Below are positions 36,306 through 50,060 of a stretch of 64,000 nt of DNA, piece after piece; position 1 is the first letter of the stretch; each line of letters starts with the position of its first letter. The DNA lies in the NCBI RefSeq assembly GCF_009905375.1, contig NC_133647.1:49720506-49784505 (forward strand), given 5' to 3'. Under the pieces are notes generated by a model. It saw nothing but the letters and a program-made list of their open reading frames with translations. It did no database searches and was not told where the DNA came from. Source of the stretch: Apium graveolens (taxonomy: Eukaryota > Streptophyta > Magnoliopsida > Apiales > Apiaceae). Position numbers and translations under genes: made by a program.

Positions 36306-39300
36306 TGTAACGCCCCCAAATCCGGGGTCAGAGGATTTGGTCATCACTATGAAACCTCGATCCAAATCAACCTGTTAAATTAAAATGAAAATGCCCGCGA
36401 AAGATATTTAGCATCTATGACCCCAAACTAATCCAAGATCTTTTAAGGTTACAGTTTTAGAAACAAGATATCTAAACTCAATACATAAATTTTTCTTTTT
36501 CTTTTAAAACTCTTTTCAATAAATCAAAACCTTAAAACTTAACCCACTACTATAACTTCGAAAAGAAGTATACTAGGCCCAAATATAATACAAAACTATA
36601 ATATAATATAATATAAACAACTTTTCATAACAGAACTTATATTAGCCCGCAAACCCTGGACCAACCACCTTCCCTGAGCTTCTTCTTTGCTTTCTCGAAT
36701 TACGCGGCTAAACAACACAAGCTAATTCTCACTGGAGGTTAAATTTAAAAACAGGCAAGTATGAGCGAAAGAAATTCTCAGCAAATTCATTATAGCATAT
36801 ATAGGGTCATTTTTGATATAAAACTGACATCTGCAATAGCGCATAACATTTTAAAATCATGATTGATGAAACAGAAAATTTACTAAAGAATCGGATAATT
36901 GTCTCTCACTGTATTTAAAACTCTTTTTGATATTTTCGAATGAAATTCTTCAGCAATACTTTGAATCTAGACGAGAATAAAACTCATAAAACAGTGTTTA
37001 CGGAACTATCGTAAACAACAATAACATGAAACAATGATTATGGAATGAATCACAAACTTTATTCAAAACCGAACTATTGATAATAATACTCATTTTGTTA
37101 TCATATCAAATTAGATATCACTACGAACTTTGTTGCTCACAACATCCCATACTGAAGTCAACACCAATCATCTGTACTAATACCACCTTTGATATTTAAC
37201 AACAAACTAAGTATCCACAAAATCAGAAACTGAATCAAAACTGCATTTCATCTTTTATCCAAAAACAAAATACTTATTAAATCATTCCTTATAAGATTAT
37301 CAAAAGCAATGTAATAATTTAGATTGGAATTCTCGAACGACGGTGTGTTGCCGCCGATGATCAGCCACGGAGCAACACCGATATGCTGAAGCATATCCAA
37401 CTAAACAAATTGGGCACCCAAGGCACATATTGGCCTAAAGGTATTATATCCTGTATAATACCAAAATCTCCGATGGACCGTCGCCACGTCCTCTTACGTA
37501 ATTTGGGATCATCCAATCTTAAAACATTTTATTGAGAGGGGTCATAATACTCGACACCCTTATAAATTTTATTCGCCCATTTACTTGGGCAGAAAACCCA
37601 AAACAACATCATCTTTCTCAAAAATCAAAAATATTTATAAATCCAATAATTTGATGGATAAAATCACTTAGCTATTCTGAACATAGAATAGCAGATAAGT
37701 ACTTGCATAAATGGAATCATTTATTTCCGCGACATGTAAAACATTTATCTATTCAGAAGTGAGAATAGGGAAAATAATACTTGCATAATAGAATTCAAAA
37801 TATATATCACTTGAACCATAAGTGATGACAGGGATACTTGCCTTTGAGTTATTTTAGCAGTTAGTCACACTCGCAATAACACAATTATCTTAGTCTAGCA
37901 TCTCAAGGCATCACCGTCTTTCTAATGTCTTGCCCTGATCAACTCGAGCGATCTGCATCTATAATTTAAAGATACAATTTTAATCGTCTAAACGATAATT
38001 ACTCAACGAACTGCGCGTCAAAATCCTATCGTCTACCCATACGATAGCCCACACATAAAGAAGATAGTCAAATACAAGACTATTGACCCATGTATGCAAG
38101 TAATTAACATAACATATAAACACATAATCCACATATCACATAATTCATATAACACGGGACTCGTCTCGTCAAAACATTCGACTCAGTGTTTTTAGAATTG
38201 AAATCAGGTCAATAACAGTATTTATCGATCAGATACCGACTCAGAATGACTCACAAATCACATGACATTGCTATACAAAATAAATTGGGTCTCAAAAGTA
38301 TTTTTAATGAAAGCGAAATATTTTTCTGAGTCTAGAGCGTTCATTACGTATTAAACGGACAAATGGTCTATTTTCAACGAATAAAATAAGAACAAATCAA
38401 TTAATAACAATATTAATTGAATATTTAATACCTTTATATAATTTTAAAAGCTCAAAATAATTTTTATATCAATATTTAGGAAAAATCAGCATTAAAAATG
38501 ACTTTTCCATAATTTTAGGTATTAAAATAAAATTAATACAAATTATCTAAATAAACTGAGTAATTATCAAAATAATTAATCAATATAAATGAATAAAATT
38601 TTCAGATTTTTGAAAATAATAAAAGAAAATATTTTTTGGAATTTAAAATAAATAAATAAATAATTTTTTTAGAATTTAAAATAATAAGCAAATGATTTTT
38701 AAAAATAAAATAAATGACTTTTGAAAATAAGAAAAATAGTTTTGAATTATTTTTAAATCAAAATTTCTGGAAACACAATAGTAATTGGGGGTTAGAGTTT
38801 TAGGGAATCAAAGTCGGGTTTTTATTTTAGAAAACGGGTCGGGTCTGGGGAATTAACCGGGTAAACAAGAACTCCACTGGAAAATCGAGGAACACAACCG
38901 GAAAAATGTCTGGCGCCGTCACCCGACTTCCGGCAGCTATCCTGGGCTCAAAACGGAGCCACTCTCACTCATTTTTGCCGTGTAATCACACTACTGTCCT
39001 CCCTGAAACTGATCCCTACCATCACTGCTCCCCAGAACCTCCCGAACCTCTTCCCCGACCAACTCACTATTTTTTTCGGCAACTCAACCCATTCCAGCCA
39101 CACCTCGTTTCTGCCCGTTTCAACACCAAAATCGACGTTATTACTACCAAATTAAAGCTTATACTACCAGTAATCTGTTTATGTGACTTATACGCATCAA
39201 GAACATAACAATAATCCACAAATTCGATTCAAAAAATCTGCTAAACGAATAACTTCGAATTTAATCATTTTTTAACCAGAATCAACAAAATAAAACACTA

Positions 39301-40046
39301 AATTATTCCTTACTGTAACGGCTCGTATACTTTTATATTTACTTAAAGTGTAATTAGGGAATTATTAAATGAAAAATATATGTGTATAGCTTCTGTCAGC
39401 TATGTGTTGTTTCATTTTTATCTATGTGTGTGATTTATGGTGTACAGGGTGGTTCGTGTAATTAATTATTGAGTATATTGAATTGCTTTCACTTTTAAAA
39501 GTGGATGTAATGCAAATTTATTTGCATAAATATTTGGATTATCTCTAAAATTATTTTTATGATTTTATAATTATAATATTTATTTTTGGGATTTTACAAA
39601 ATTTAAAAATCAATATTTCATCAATTATTTAGCCCTGTATGATTTTTCGATTGCATTTATTCGCAAAATACGTATTTAATCCAGAATTCTTTAAAAATTA
39701 TGAAACTCAGATTTATTTAAGTTTAGAATATTTCGAGAATTTTAAAATTATTTTTGGGATTAAGTTCACCCGTGCGTCGATTCGTTTAATTGATAAGAGC
39801 GGGTATATAGTGTGTTTCAGAAATTGTTTTAAAATTTTGAAAATTTTATTATACTAGTTTTTAATTATTTCGGGAATTTTAAAATTTTGCTGGTAATTAT
39901 TTGGGTTATTTTCACCCAAAATTAGGATCGTTAAATTTTAAAAGGCGGGTCAGGATCGAGCTGCAGAAAGGTTGTACTAATTTTTAGTACGTGGCAGACA
40001 AAGAAGAGGGGGGGTAGTGTTTTATTACACGTGTCAATGGCTGATT

Positions 40047-40054
40047 TATATAAA
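40047..40054 (+). promoter_or_regulatory. TATA box of the E2 5' LTR
   Basis: TATATAAA lies about 35 bases before a CT-rich stretch that resembles a plant transcript leader. The 3' LTR copy at the same place (58555-58562) is changed to TTATAGAA. Confidence 0.6.
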
Positions 40055-42253
40055 AAAAATAATACCACAAAAGACCCCAACCCCTGTGTTTCTCTTTCTC
40101 ACATCTCTCACATCTCTCAAATCTCTAACTCCCTCTCGTCTCTATTTTCTCGGGTTTTCCTTGCCTTTCTGCTGTGGTTCTTCCGCCAGGTGCTTGGTAA
40201 TTCCTCCCCTGTGCCACCTTGTCTTCTTCCGACGCCGCCCTTCCTCGGTTTCCTGCGAGGCAGCGGTGGCGTGGTCCGTGGTTGTGCTCGCGTGTTTATG
40301 TGGTATGTATACATCTGTGTGTCTGCTTCTTTGCTGCGTTTTTAGGTTCTCCGTCGCCGCCCTCCCCATTTTTCGGTGAGGGGAGGTGGCGCGTATGTAT
40401 CCTGCACCATGTGTTGGTCCCTGTTTGCGTTACAGTAGTTCTGTGACTTCCATTGCAATTTGTTTTTTTTATTATTATTTTAATTGCTGATTCTCTGCAG
40501 AAAATATTTGAGTAATATTCGTGAAGTGAATTAATATTTCGTGCGGGAATTGTTAGTAGATAATCGGTGAAATCTGTGAATGGACACCCAAATTGGGCAC
40601 CTCCGAATTTTACCGCCGTCCGCGATGAATTTCGATGAGCGGACGGTGGACTGTGATGACACGATTCTGAGTCCTAATATTTTAAGTAAATAAAATTAGT
40701 TTTATAGTTTTATTCTAGATCGAATTAGTTAATTAGTAAATATTGTAATGAAATGGTTAGAATGATTGTGATTATTAAGATTGTATTGAAATTTTGATTG
40801 TGCAATTGATTACGGTTGTTGTTGAGTGGTTTGGATTATAAATGGGGGTTGATGGATTAATTGGTTGGATTATTTGATTATTGTGATTGATGTCAGATTT
40901 GCTTCGACGGGTTAGCCGATAAATAAAGGAGGTGCTGCCCAATTTCCGAGAAATCGAACTACGGAAATACGGGAGCGTATCCAGTAATTATTGGGCTATC
41001 GAATGAGTATATATAAACACATATATATGTTTTATACGAAATCTGATTGTATGTTGTGGTGAACTGTTATGCCAAAAGTAATAACCCTAATTTTGTAAAA
41101 TGACAAGTATATGTATTTTTCAGAAAGTGAACACCGAACTGATTTTTGAGAATGTGAACCCTAATTATTGCGTGTGTTGTTATAATTCGAATAATTACGA
41201 GTCAGGATTGTTATCGTTTAGGTAGGTTTGGTAACGAGGATATGTCAAGCATAACTGGGTGTCTAACATAGAGTAGTTCGACTCTGTAGGTGTTAGTCGA
41301 AAGACTCGAGAATTGATGTTGGACTAAAGATAACCTAGTGGACAGTCGATGAGCTCAATAGGGTTTCAACCGAAAAACCTGAGTGTTGAAGTCGAATCAA
41401 AGGTGATCTAGTGGTTAGACGATAAAGCCTGAGCGTCCGAGTCGGCTCAGAGTCGATCAGTAACAGTTGTAAAGCTCTGCAAGGCAAGTACCCCTACAAT
41501 TCTTTTATGGTTCGGTATATATGAATAGCTAAATGTTTTAATTTTGTAATAGAACATAAAAGTTTTAAGTTACGTATCCCCTGTAGTTATAAATCACTGT
41601 TTTTAAATTGTTTTGGGGAAAAGTAACATCGAAAGGTACCTATCTCGATGAAACGATTTGCGAACTGGATTTTTATATGTGTGCTGGTAAAAAGAATGAT
41701 TTTGAAATGAGATAGGTACAAGTGATTTTGAAAACTAGATAAAATGGTCAGATATGGGATACATTAAGGCCAGGGGGCTATTGAGGTGGCGTAAGAGGCT
41801 AATTCGGTTGCGCGCACCCTATAACCGATTAGTCCAGCAGGTCAGAGACCTAGCTAGTCTCTGAGTTCCGGAACAGGTAAATGGGATGGCAATTAGAGCC
41901 GTCTGGTGTTGATAGCCTGATAAGCTGTCTTCACATATCCGTACGTATCTGATTTGGATTTGTGATTCTCATAACGAAACAAGTGAGTTATACAGTGGAT
42001 TTTGAATAAAAATGGCATGCTAGAATTAAACTCTAGTATTTGTACACAGCACACTACTACGTTTGTTTTGTTGAAAGCATGCTAGTTTTGGAATATCCAG
42101 TCTATGAATGTTTACCATGTGTTGCAAATGAGCTATAATCTCTGTTCCAGTCACTGTTTTATCATAAATTGCTTTAATTATTATTCATATAGTGGTACTG
42201 CTGAGCAATTCATTGCTCACTCTTGCAGAATGTTATATATATATATATTGCAG

Positions 42254-42367
42254 ATGTCTAGGAAATTTTTCCGCGATAGTCAGGGCAGAATTCCAATGCC
42301 TTCCGTGTCAGGCTCCTCTGAGGTAGTTGTGTTGGACAAAAGATGGTCTGTTGAGTTGATGCGTTAG
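42254..42367 (+). CDS. 37-codon ORF in the E2 5' LTR
   Basis: ATG at 42254 directly follows the acceptor-like TTGCAG, and the frame ends at TAG 42365-42367. The product is basic at the start (MSRKFFRDSQGRIP) and S/V-rich after. The other LTR has the same ORF intact at 60703-60816 with roughly nine amino-acid changes. Most of the differences between copies change the protein, so there is no sign of selection since insertion. It may be a short upstream ORF of a spliced leader or a chance frame. No known domain. Confidence 0.3.
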   Translation: MSRKFFRDSQGRIPMPSVSGSSEVVVLDKRWSVELMR

Positions 42368-42558
42368 GTTAGTTATGTCAGGATTGTTTGTAATTAGTTG
42401 GGTTGTAATAGTTGTAACCTAAGTCATACTTAAACCTGGAAAAGGTCTTGGTAAAAGGGTCGTAGTTATGTATTATTAATGATTTGGATTGAATTATGAT
42501 TGTTATTATTGTTGTTGGTGACGTCAACACCTAACCTCGGGGTTGAGGCCGTCACAAT

Positions 42559-42570
42559 TGGTATCAGAGC
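42559..42570 (+). promoter_or_regulatory. Primer-binding site of element E2
   Basis: TGGTATCAGAGC, two bases after the LTR end, a match to tRNA-iMet. Confidence 0.93.
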
Positions 42571-44119
42571 TATAGGTTTGAGTCCCTGATTTAGCTTAGG
42601 AGTAGAGTCAAAAGAGTGCAGGATGGTTTATATATAGATGTAAGTCAGCAACTCAATCAGAGGAGCGAGTCTAAGAGTTCAGTCAAGGGTTTCTAAGGTG
42701 TAACCCTGACATTTTTTGAGGATTGACTGAAACTGGCCTAGTTTAGAGTACGTCTCCTTCGTATATTTATTATTAGTAATGTCCGATTAAGATTTCTAGT
42801 TTCCCTTTCGAGAATTCGAGTCTGATTGAGAAAAGTCAGCTTCTGAGCAGACCGTTGATGTGTCAGCTAAAGAGACGCCAACGTTATTTCTAAATATCAC
42901 ATTTTCTATGACGAGGAATGTTATTAGACTGATTGTGTGACCTTGGTGAGTTCGAATAGCATGATAATAGTCAGGGGCTGCTATGACAACCAAGATTTAT
43001 ACTGAATGTGGATCAGAACGGGAGGTGGTATCTTTGAACCCTTCTATTTCTTTCTTGAAATGTATTTTGTTTCCAGAGTAATTGTTTCCTATTCCATAAG
43101 TTGCTTATTTTTCCTGTGAGAAAGTTGTCAACCCGAAGTAAGCTACTTAGGGTTCTGATGATCTCATTACAAATCAGATTCACCCCTTCCTATTTGTGAA
43201 TTTTCTTTCTAAAATTGTTTCTTTTCTCGGAGATTCTATCGGTTGATTGGGGAAAATAATTCATATGAGTTGACCATTTGTCTGTGCGGAAAAAGGGTCT
43301 GATGGGACACCACCAAAGTATGTGTTGTGAGCTATGCAGTACTAAGACTGGCCGTCTTATGTACTTGTATGGTTGCTCTCAATCATACCTATGTTTTCTT
43401 CTCTTTTCCTCTATGTATTATTGCTTCTTTGACTTTGAAATTTCATTTGAAGTCCCGAGGCAATGAATTGTCAGTAACTTTTGTAGTTGGACAGTGCTAG
43501 TATTGTAAGTAAGCGAAAGTTGATTGTCAGGAGGAATGAAAGTCTTATATCAGCTTGTTATTCAAGAACAAGGGTAGCAGCAAGGGTTCCGAATCTAATA
43601 ATGGATTTATAGCCTCGGGAAAGGTAACCCAGTGATTGTTGAATCACTTGTGGGTGATAAGAAATCATACTTAGAGGAATGGTTGGTTGAAATTTGGACC
43701 ATGATGCCTAGAAGAGTCCAGCATTCCTTAAGCTTGACTTGAATACTAGTCGGCTCTGTGTAATTTGTGGCTGTTATAGCCGGTCAAGTTTTATTGTATA
43801 CCAGATTAGTTTTACTATGGTAATTAAGTAGTGACGCGAAGTTAGTTGGTTGTTGTTATAATGAGGAGCCATACTGTGGTGTTTAGTATCTTTGTATTTC
43901 AGTTTTCCTGTACTGTTGTTGATTCTGCTACTGTCATTGTTGCTATGTTACTAGTGCTATTAATCTAGATCTCTTTTATAAATGGACCTAATATTAAGGA
44001 CATGGGTATTGTGATTGGGCAGCATTTTCCTGATACAGGTGCACCATTTAAATGTTGATATTTTATGTCAGACATTCTTGTTATATTTTTGAATAAATTC
44101 CCTGTTATATTTCGGGAAA
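42571..44119 (+). other. Element E2 leader between primer site and gag
   Basis: About 1.5 kb without a recognisable gene. A block at about 43285-43400 resembles the leader of element B (12300-12440). Short frames such as 43278-43466 have no known similarity. Confidence 0.6.
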
Positions 44120-45273
44120 ATGCCACCCAAGAAAGCTAGCCAGTCTAAAGAAAATAGTAGTAGTAGTTTCGCGGAGGGTCCAACTATAAATGAAATTCTA
44201 GACTTGTTACGCCAGCAGCAGCAACAATAGTTGCAGTTAATCCAACAGGTTCAGCAGCAGCAACTATTGTTGCGCAACAACATCAAGGAGTAAACCAAAA
44301 TGTTAATTTCAAATCTTTCCAGAGTGTTAAACCTCCTGAGTTTAAAGGTGAACCTAATCCAGTAGCTGCGGGAGCATGGTTAAAAGAGATGGAGAAAGCT
44401 TTCAATCTTGTCCAAGTAAGTGATAATCTTAAGACAAATTATGCAAGCTATTTTTTAAAGAATGAAGCGAATTACTGGTGGGAGTCAACCAGAGCTTTAG
44501 AAGGAGAAGGCCCTGTCCCATGGGCTAGATTTACTGAGTTATTTTTCGAAAAGTATTTCCCTGATTGTGTGCGGAGTTAAATGGAGATTGAGTTTCTAGA
44601 ACTAAAACAAGATGAAAGGATTGTGTTGGAGTATGAGGCCAAATTTACATAATTGGCCCGATTAGTTCCTGAGTATGTAAGTACGGAGATTCAGAAAGTA
44701 AGGAGGTTCCAACAAGGGTTGAAGCCTAAGATTCGCAGAGGAGTTGTGGAATTGCAACTCAAGACATACTCTTCTATGGTTCAGGCCGCCTGGGTAATGG
44801 AAAGTGACCAGAAGTTGACTGTTAAGGATGAAAGTGATAAGAAAAGGAAGTCGGAAGGTGTTAAGGACAAAATATACCAAGGAGAATCCATTCAAGGATT
44901 TGAGAATTGGTTTGGCCGGAACAAGAGTAAGAGATTCCGGAGATAGAGTTTATTTCAGGCTAGATTTAGTGCTACTTCAGTTGCTTCCACTCCAGCCCAG
45001 TCAGTCAAGTGAGTAGTGGATTACAAGTCTTGTGACAGGAGACGCGGTGGTGCATGCAAAAAGAATGTGCAATGTTTCAAGTGTGGATATAAGGTTCATT
45101 ATGCATCAGAATGTAATCCAAAAAATCCAGGAGTTATGTATCACAATTATGGAAATAGTGGGCATATTGCAAGGAGTTGTAGAACGGTTATTCAGGATAC
45201 TATATCCCAAGGGCCAACATCCAGCTCAACTAGAGATAGAACTTTCAAAAGAACCAAGAAATCAAGCATTTAG
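44120..45273 (+). pseudogene. Element E2 gag with zinc knuckle
   Basis: ATG at 44120 starts a lysine- and serine-rich N-terminus, then a glutamine-rich tract with a TAG at about 44228 and a frame change. The gag core runs 44330-44580 (KPPEFKGEPNP, EANYWWESTRAL, FFEKYFPDCV). After a TAA at 44578-44580 it continues at 44653-44946. A zinc knuckle with CX2CX4HX4C spacing is at 45073-45114. A second knuckle follows (45139-45180) with both leading cysteines changed to tyrosine. Gag would form the particle and bind RNA. The copy is broken by stops at 44578, 44650 and 44944. Confidence 0.85.
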
Positions 45274-47168
45274 AAGTTGGACATAGTTGCAGTTGATCTG
45301 AAACCCTCCAAGCTAGAGGGGTTTGACGTGATTTTAGGATTGAGTTGGTTGTCCTGTATTATGGCACGGAGTGGTTTTAGAAGAAGCGAAGTGTAAAGTG
45401 TACATAAGCCAATAGTAAGGTAAGTTTCTGGATGTAGAAGCAATATAAGGAATTCTTCCAATCATGCGAGAAAAGAAGTAATAAGATAAGGATATAAGGT
45501 AGATCCACCATCTGTAAAGATAGGAAGAAGAGAATACTTAAGCTGTAGGAATTTTGGGTAATAAATAAATTCCCTGGAGTCTCTGGAGGCCAGAGGAACG
45601 GAATAATTAGTTCGATAATTGTAGAAGTTATTGGAAAAGGAAAAGTGAGCATACTAGATATAGTTTATTGGGGTACACCAGTGATATTGGTGGGAAAGAG
45701 GAATGAAATTATGAGATTGTGTACTGATTATTAGGAGTTTAACAAAATGACGAATAAGAATAAGTAACCTCTATAAAGAATTGATTACTTATGTGACCTA
45801 ATTCAAGGAGTGTGAGATTTCTACGGGATTGACTTAAGATACAGCCTGAGGACATGTCAAAGATTGTGATTAAGATGAGTTATGAGCATTGCAATTTATG
45901 GTGATATTATGTGGAGTAATAAGTGCATGAGCTGTCTATAAGGAATCAAGGAACATGGTGTATAAGGAGTACTGGAATAAGCAAATTGTATTTATTGATA
46001 ACATCTTCAGCTATCTAAGGATTAAGAAAGTCTGTGTAGAATGCCCAAGGATTTCTCTACGAAGATTAGAAGGGAAGCAATTATACGCTAAGTTTTAAAG
46101 TATGAATTTTGGTTGAAAATAACAAAAGATTTTGAGTTTTTCGCTAACAACCATCTAAGCAAATCCAGTGTAGTAGTTTATGCCTCGTGTAGAGAAAAAT
46201 GATTAAAGGTGGTTAAGATTGCTAAGGAATTAGTTAAGGAATTGGAAATTGTGGGAGTTGAAGTTGAGTATCTGAAGGTGATAAGAAGTGAGTATATGAG
46301 ATTATTTTCTAACCTTAACTGATGGAAAGGAGTAGGAGGTGTTCGAATGTTTGGAAACTAAGTTAAAAATGAGCACCGCCTATCATCCGTAGATGAAGGG
46401 TCAAAGTGAAAAGACGACTCAGACAATACAAGATATGTTGAGAGTATATATATTCTGGATCTAAAAATGAAACTGAGGTAATCATCTACCATTGATTGAG
46501 CTTTTCTATATTAATAGTTATCATGCTAGTAGGGGAATGCTACCTTGTGAAGCCTTGTATGGACATAAGTTTGGGTCCCCGCACTAGTGAGAGAAAGTGG
46601 GAGTAAAGATTTTTTTTTTTTTTAAATACGTAGTGATGTTGAATTGGAAAAGGGTTGAAGCAGCTCGGGATAGACAAAGAAAGAAAACAGACTTGCATTA
46701 AAAGAGTATGGATATAGAAATAGGATCATTGATGTTGACAAAAGTTTCACCCTGAAAGAGATTGGCTAGGTTTAAATAGAGGGGACAAGTTGAGTCCTAA
46801 ATATAGTGAACTGTTCGAGGTATTGATAAATATAAGTAAAGTTGCCAATGAGTTGATATTGCCACCGCATTTGCAATATATATATATAATGTGTTCCACA
46901 TATCAATGTTAAGGCGATATGTATCTAATGCGATCCAAGTCATTGATTAGAAGCCAATGGTTTTTTTATACAAATTTATTCTGCGTGGAATGACCAATCC
47001 AAATCCTAGATCGTTAAGAGCGAGTTCTTAGAAATGAGTTTATATCCCTAACGAGTATGCTTTGAATAAATCCTCGAGTCGAAGAGTCTACTTGAAAGTT
47101 AGAGTCACATATGCTTGACAAATATCACCACTTGTTTAATTAGATCAGATTCCGGGGACATAATCTTT
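45274..47168 (+). pseudogene. Element E2 pol remnant
   Basis: Recognisable in order: a protease end (FDVILGLSWL, near 45320), an RT start (NKFPGVSGG near 45565; MRLCTDY near 45715), weak RNase H words, an integrase core end (KLKMSTAYHP and GQSEKT near 46360-46420, then SYHAS near 46520) and a C-terminal piece (near 46780-46950). Stops and indels are so frequent that no frame stays open beyond about 40 codons. Large parts of RT, RNase H and the integrase N-terminus are missing. Confidence 0.75.
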
Positions 47169-47183
47169 TTAAGGGGGGAAGGA
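47169..47183 (+). promoter_or_regulatory. Polypurine tract of element E2
   Basis: AAGGGGGGAAGGA precedes the 3' LTR at 47184. Confidence 0.9.
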
Positions 47184-47681
47184 TGTAACGACTCGTATAC
47201 TTTTATATTTACTTAAAGTGTAATTTGGGAATTATTAAATGAATAATATGTGTATAGCTTCTGTCAGCTTTGTGATGTTTTATTTTTATCTATGTGTGTG
47301 ATTTATGGTGTACAGGGTGGTTCGTGTAATTAATTATTGAGTATATTGAATTGCTTTCAATTTTAAAAGTGGATGTAATGCAAATTTATTTGCATAAATA
47401 TGTGGATTGTCTCTAAAATTGTTTTTATGATTTTATAATTACAATAATTATTTTTGGGATTTTACAAAATTTAAAAATCACTATTTCATCAATTATTTAG
47501 CCCTGTATGATTTTCTGATTGTATTTATTCGTAAAATCCGTATTTATTTCCAGAATTCTTTAAAAAATATGAAACTCATATTTATTGAAGTTTTGAATAT
47601 TTCGAGAATTTTAAAATTATTTTGGGAATTTTCGGGATTAATTTCACCTGCGTGTCGACTCATTTAATTAATAAAAGCGGG

Positions 47682-48263
<582 letters not shown>

Positions 48264-48264
48264 T

Positions 48265-48283
48265 TTGGTGCCGTCTGTGGGAA
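48265..48283 (+). promoter_or_regulatory. Primer-binding site of element E3
   Basis: TTGGTGCCGTCTGTGGGAA follows the LTR end. It differs from the tRNA-iMet type used by the other gypsy elements here and fits the TGGCGCCGTCTGTGGG form seen at this place in Tat elements. I have not assigned the tRNA. Confidence 0.7.
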
Positions 48284-48298
48284 AACACAACAACAACC

Positions 48299-50060
48299 AT
48301 GGCGAGAACACGGAGAATAATTAGAGCTCTTGAGGAAGGAACACCATCGGGGATAACCCAAGTGATTTCGTCAACCATGGAGATACCTCCTCATTCAACT
48401 TATGCAGCCACCCAAGGAGAAGCCCAGATAGGGGTAACTAAACCTCGGCCACAAGAGACGATTCCCTCAGCTATTCAAGGTACGAATCCCCAAGTTCAAC
48501 AACAACATGCACCTGTGAATTCTCGACCCATTGGGTATGAGTCTTCAACTATTGTGACTACTAATCCCCCATATGGGATGCCCCTTTACCCCGAGGTTGG
48601 AGGAAGTGGACATGCTGGACGGAGTGAAGCACGGGGGCAATCACCCCCCACATACGAGGTTTGGCTCCTATCCCGAAGGATCAGGAATTTTATGGTCCTT
48701 ATACTGAGAGAGACTCCGAATCTTCGGATGATGAAGTTGCCCCGAGAAGGAGACGTGCTGGCAAAGAGCCGATGGCTGATGGTAACCAACGTCCTAGGAG
48801 CACCCGAGTGGTGAATCCCAAAGAAGTGCAGGAGAGAATCAAGGCACATGAGGCTGAGATTCAAAAGCTGAAGCGTGACTTGGAGGCGCACCAAGTTCCC
48901 AGGCCCCCATTACCACCTAGGGGGAGAAATCCTCCTTCAATCATAGACCCGGATGGTCTGACACATAGAAGGGTTGTAGCCCCTAGAGCTGTCCCGAGAA
49001 ATCTTCTTCCCCTTGGAGATCCTGATGATCCTACCCCACCATTCACTGAAGAAATAATGAATGCCCATATCTCAAGGAAGTTCAAGATGCCCACTATCAA
49101 AGCTTATGATGGCACGGGAGATCCCACTAATCATGTCAGGACATTCTCTAATGCACTGTTGTTGCAGCCCGTGAATGACGCTATTAAGTGTCGGGCCTTT
49201 CCTCAAACCCTGTCGGGTATGGCTCAAAGATGGTATAGTCGTTTGCCCCCGAACTCTATCGGGTCCTTCAGAGAATTAAGTCAGGCTTTTATTAAGCAGT
49301 TCATTAGCGGGAGAGTCCATGAGAAAAGTTCAGCATCCCTCATTAGCATTGTACAGGGATCGAGGGAATCCTTGAGAGAATACCTGAATCGTTTCACAAA
49401 GGAGGCTTTAAAAGTCCCGGACCTTGATGACAAGGTAGCCATGATAGCACTACAACAGGGAACTAGGGATGAATTCTTAAGATGTCCTTGGCCAAACGCC
49501 CCCCTGAAAGCATGTTGCAGCTCCAAGATAGGGCAGGGAAGTACATCAAGATGGAAGAGAGCATGAGAAAGACCGTGGTGAGTAATGAGCCCGCTGGAGG
49601 CAAGAAGCAGAAAAATGACCTGGAATATATTTCTAAGGAAAAGTATCCTAGAACTAAGCAAAACTCTGATTCAACCCCTAAAAAGGGAGGGCTTGGGCAA
49701 AAGTTCACTGAATACGCTAAGCTGAATGTTCCTAGAAGCCATATCTTAATGGAAATCGAGAAAGATCGAGATATTCGCTGGCCTAAACCCTTGAAGGCTG
49801 ATCCTGCTAAGCTAGATAAGAGCAAGTATTGCAGATTTCATAAAGATGTTAGTCATGACACCGATGAGTGTAGACAACTGAAAGATGAAATTGAATTTCT
49901 CATTCGAAAAGGAAGATTGAACAAATACACTGGAGAAGCAGGGGATAGGAATAACAATGGAAGAAAGAACTTTGAAGATCGTAGGAGGGACCAACATGAC
50001 TAGGGGCGGAATCCCCAGCCTAGAGGGCCGGTTATAAATGCAATTTTTGGAGGGCCGCGG
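48299..50060 (+). pseudogene. Element E3 gag
   Basis: ATG at 48299 opens a basic N-terminus (MARTRRIIRALEEG). A frame change near 48660 leads to the main gag domain (48661-49490). This part has a charged coiled-coil segment (48800-48900) and the retrotransposon gag core (49080-49480; motifs AQRWYSRLPP, LREYLNRF). A second frame change at about 49490 leads to 49482-50003, with a zinc-binding motif of CX2HX4HX4C spacing at about 49830-49870. A TAG at 50001-50003 follows. Two frameshifts and one stop disable an otherwise complete Gag. Confidence 0.88.

Larger units (their letters stand above)
39314..42556 (+). repeat. Element E2 5' LTR
   Basis: Matches 47184-47681 plus 58315-61005. It has a TATA box (40047-40054) followed by a long CT-rich leader (about 40080-40160) and a GC-rich segment to 40440. 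Further in are a perfect dyad TGAGCAAT-TC-ATTGCTCA at 42202-42219, a TA-rich tract, TTGCAG at 42248-42253 and a 37-codon ORF. Overlapping frames of 75-120 codons at 40017-40446 exist because the GC-rich leader lacks stops; I do not call them genes. Confidence 0.92.

Noticed and set aside
38906..39208. 100-codon plus-strand frame in solo LTR E1
   Set aside because: It is antisense to the LTR, proline- and histidine-rich, and lies in the GC-rich LTR block; the related LTRs do not keep it.
40017..40446. Overlapping frames of 75-120 codons in the E2 5' LTR (and 58705-59001 in the 3' LTR)
   Set aside because: They overlap in several frames and both strands within a GC-rich leader low in stops, differ in length between LTR copies, and show no known domain.
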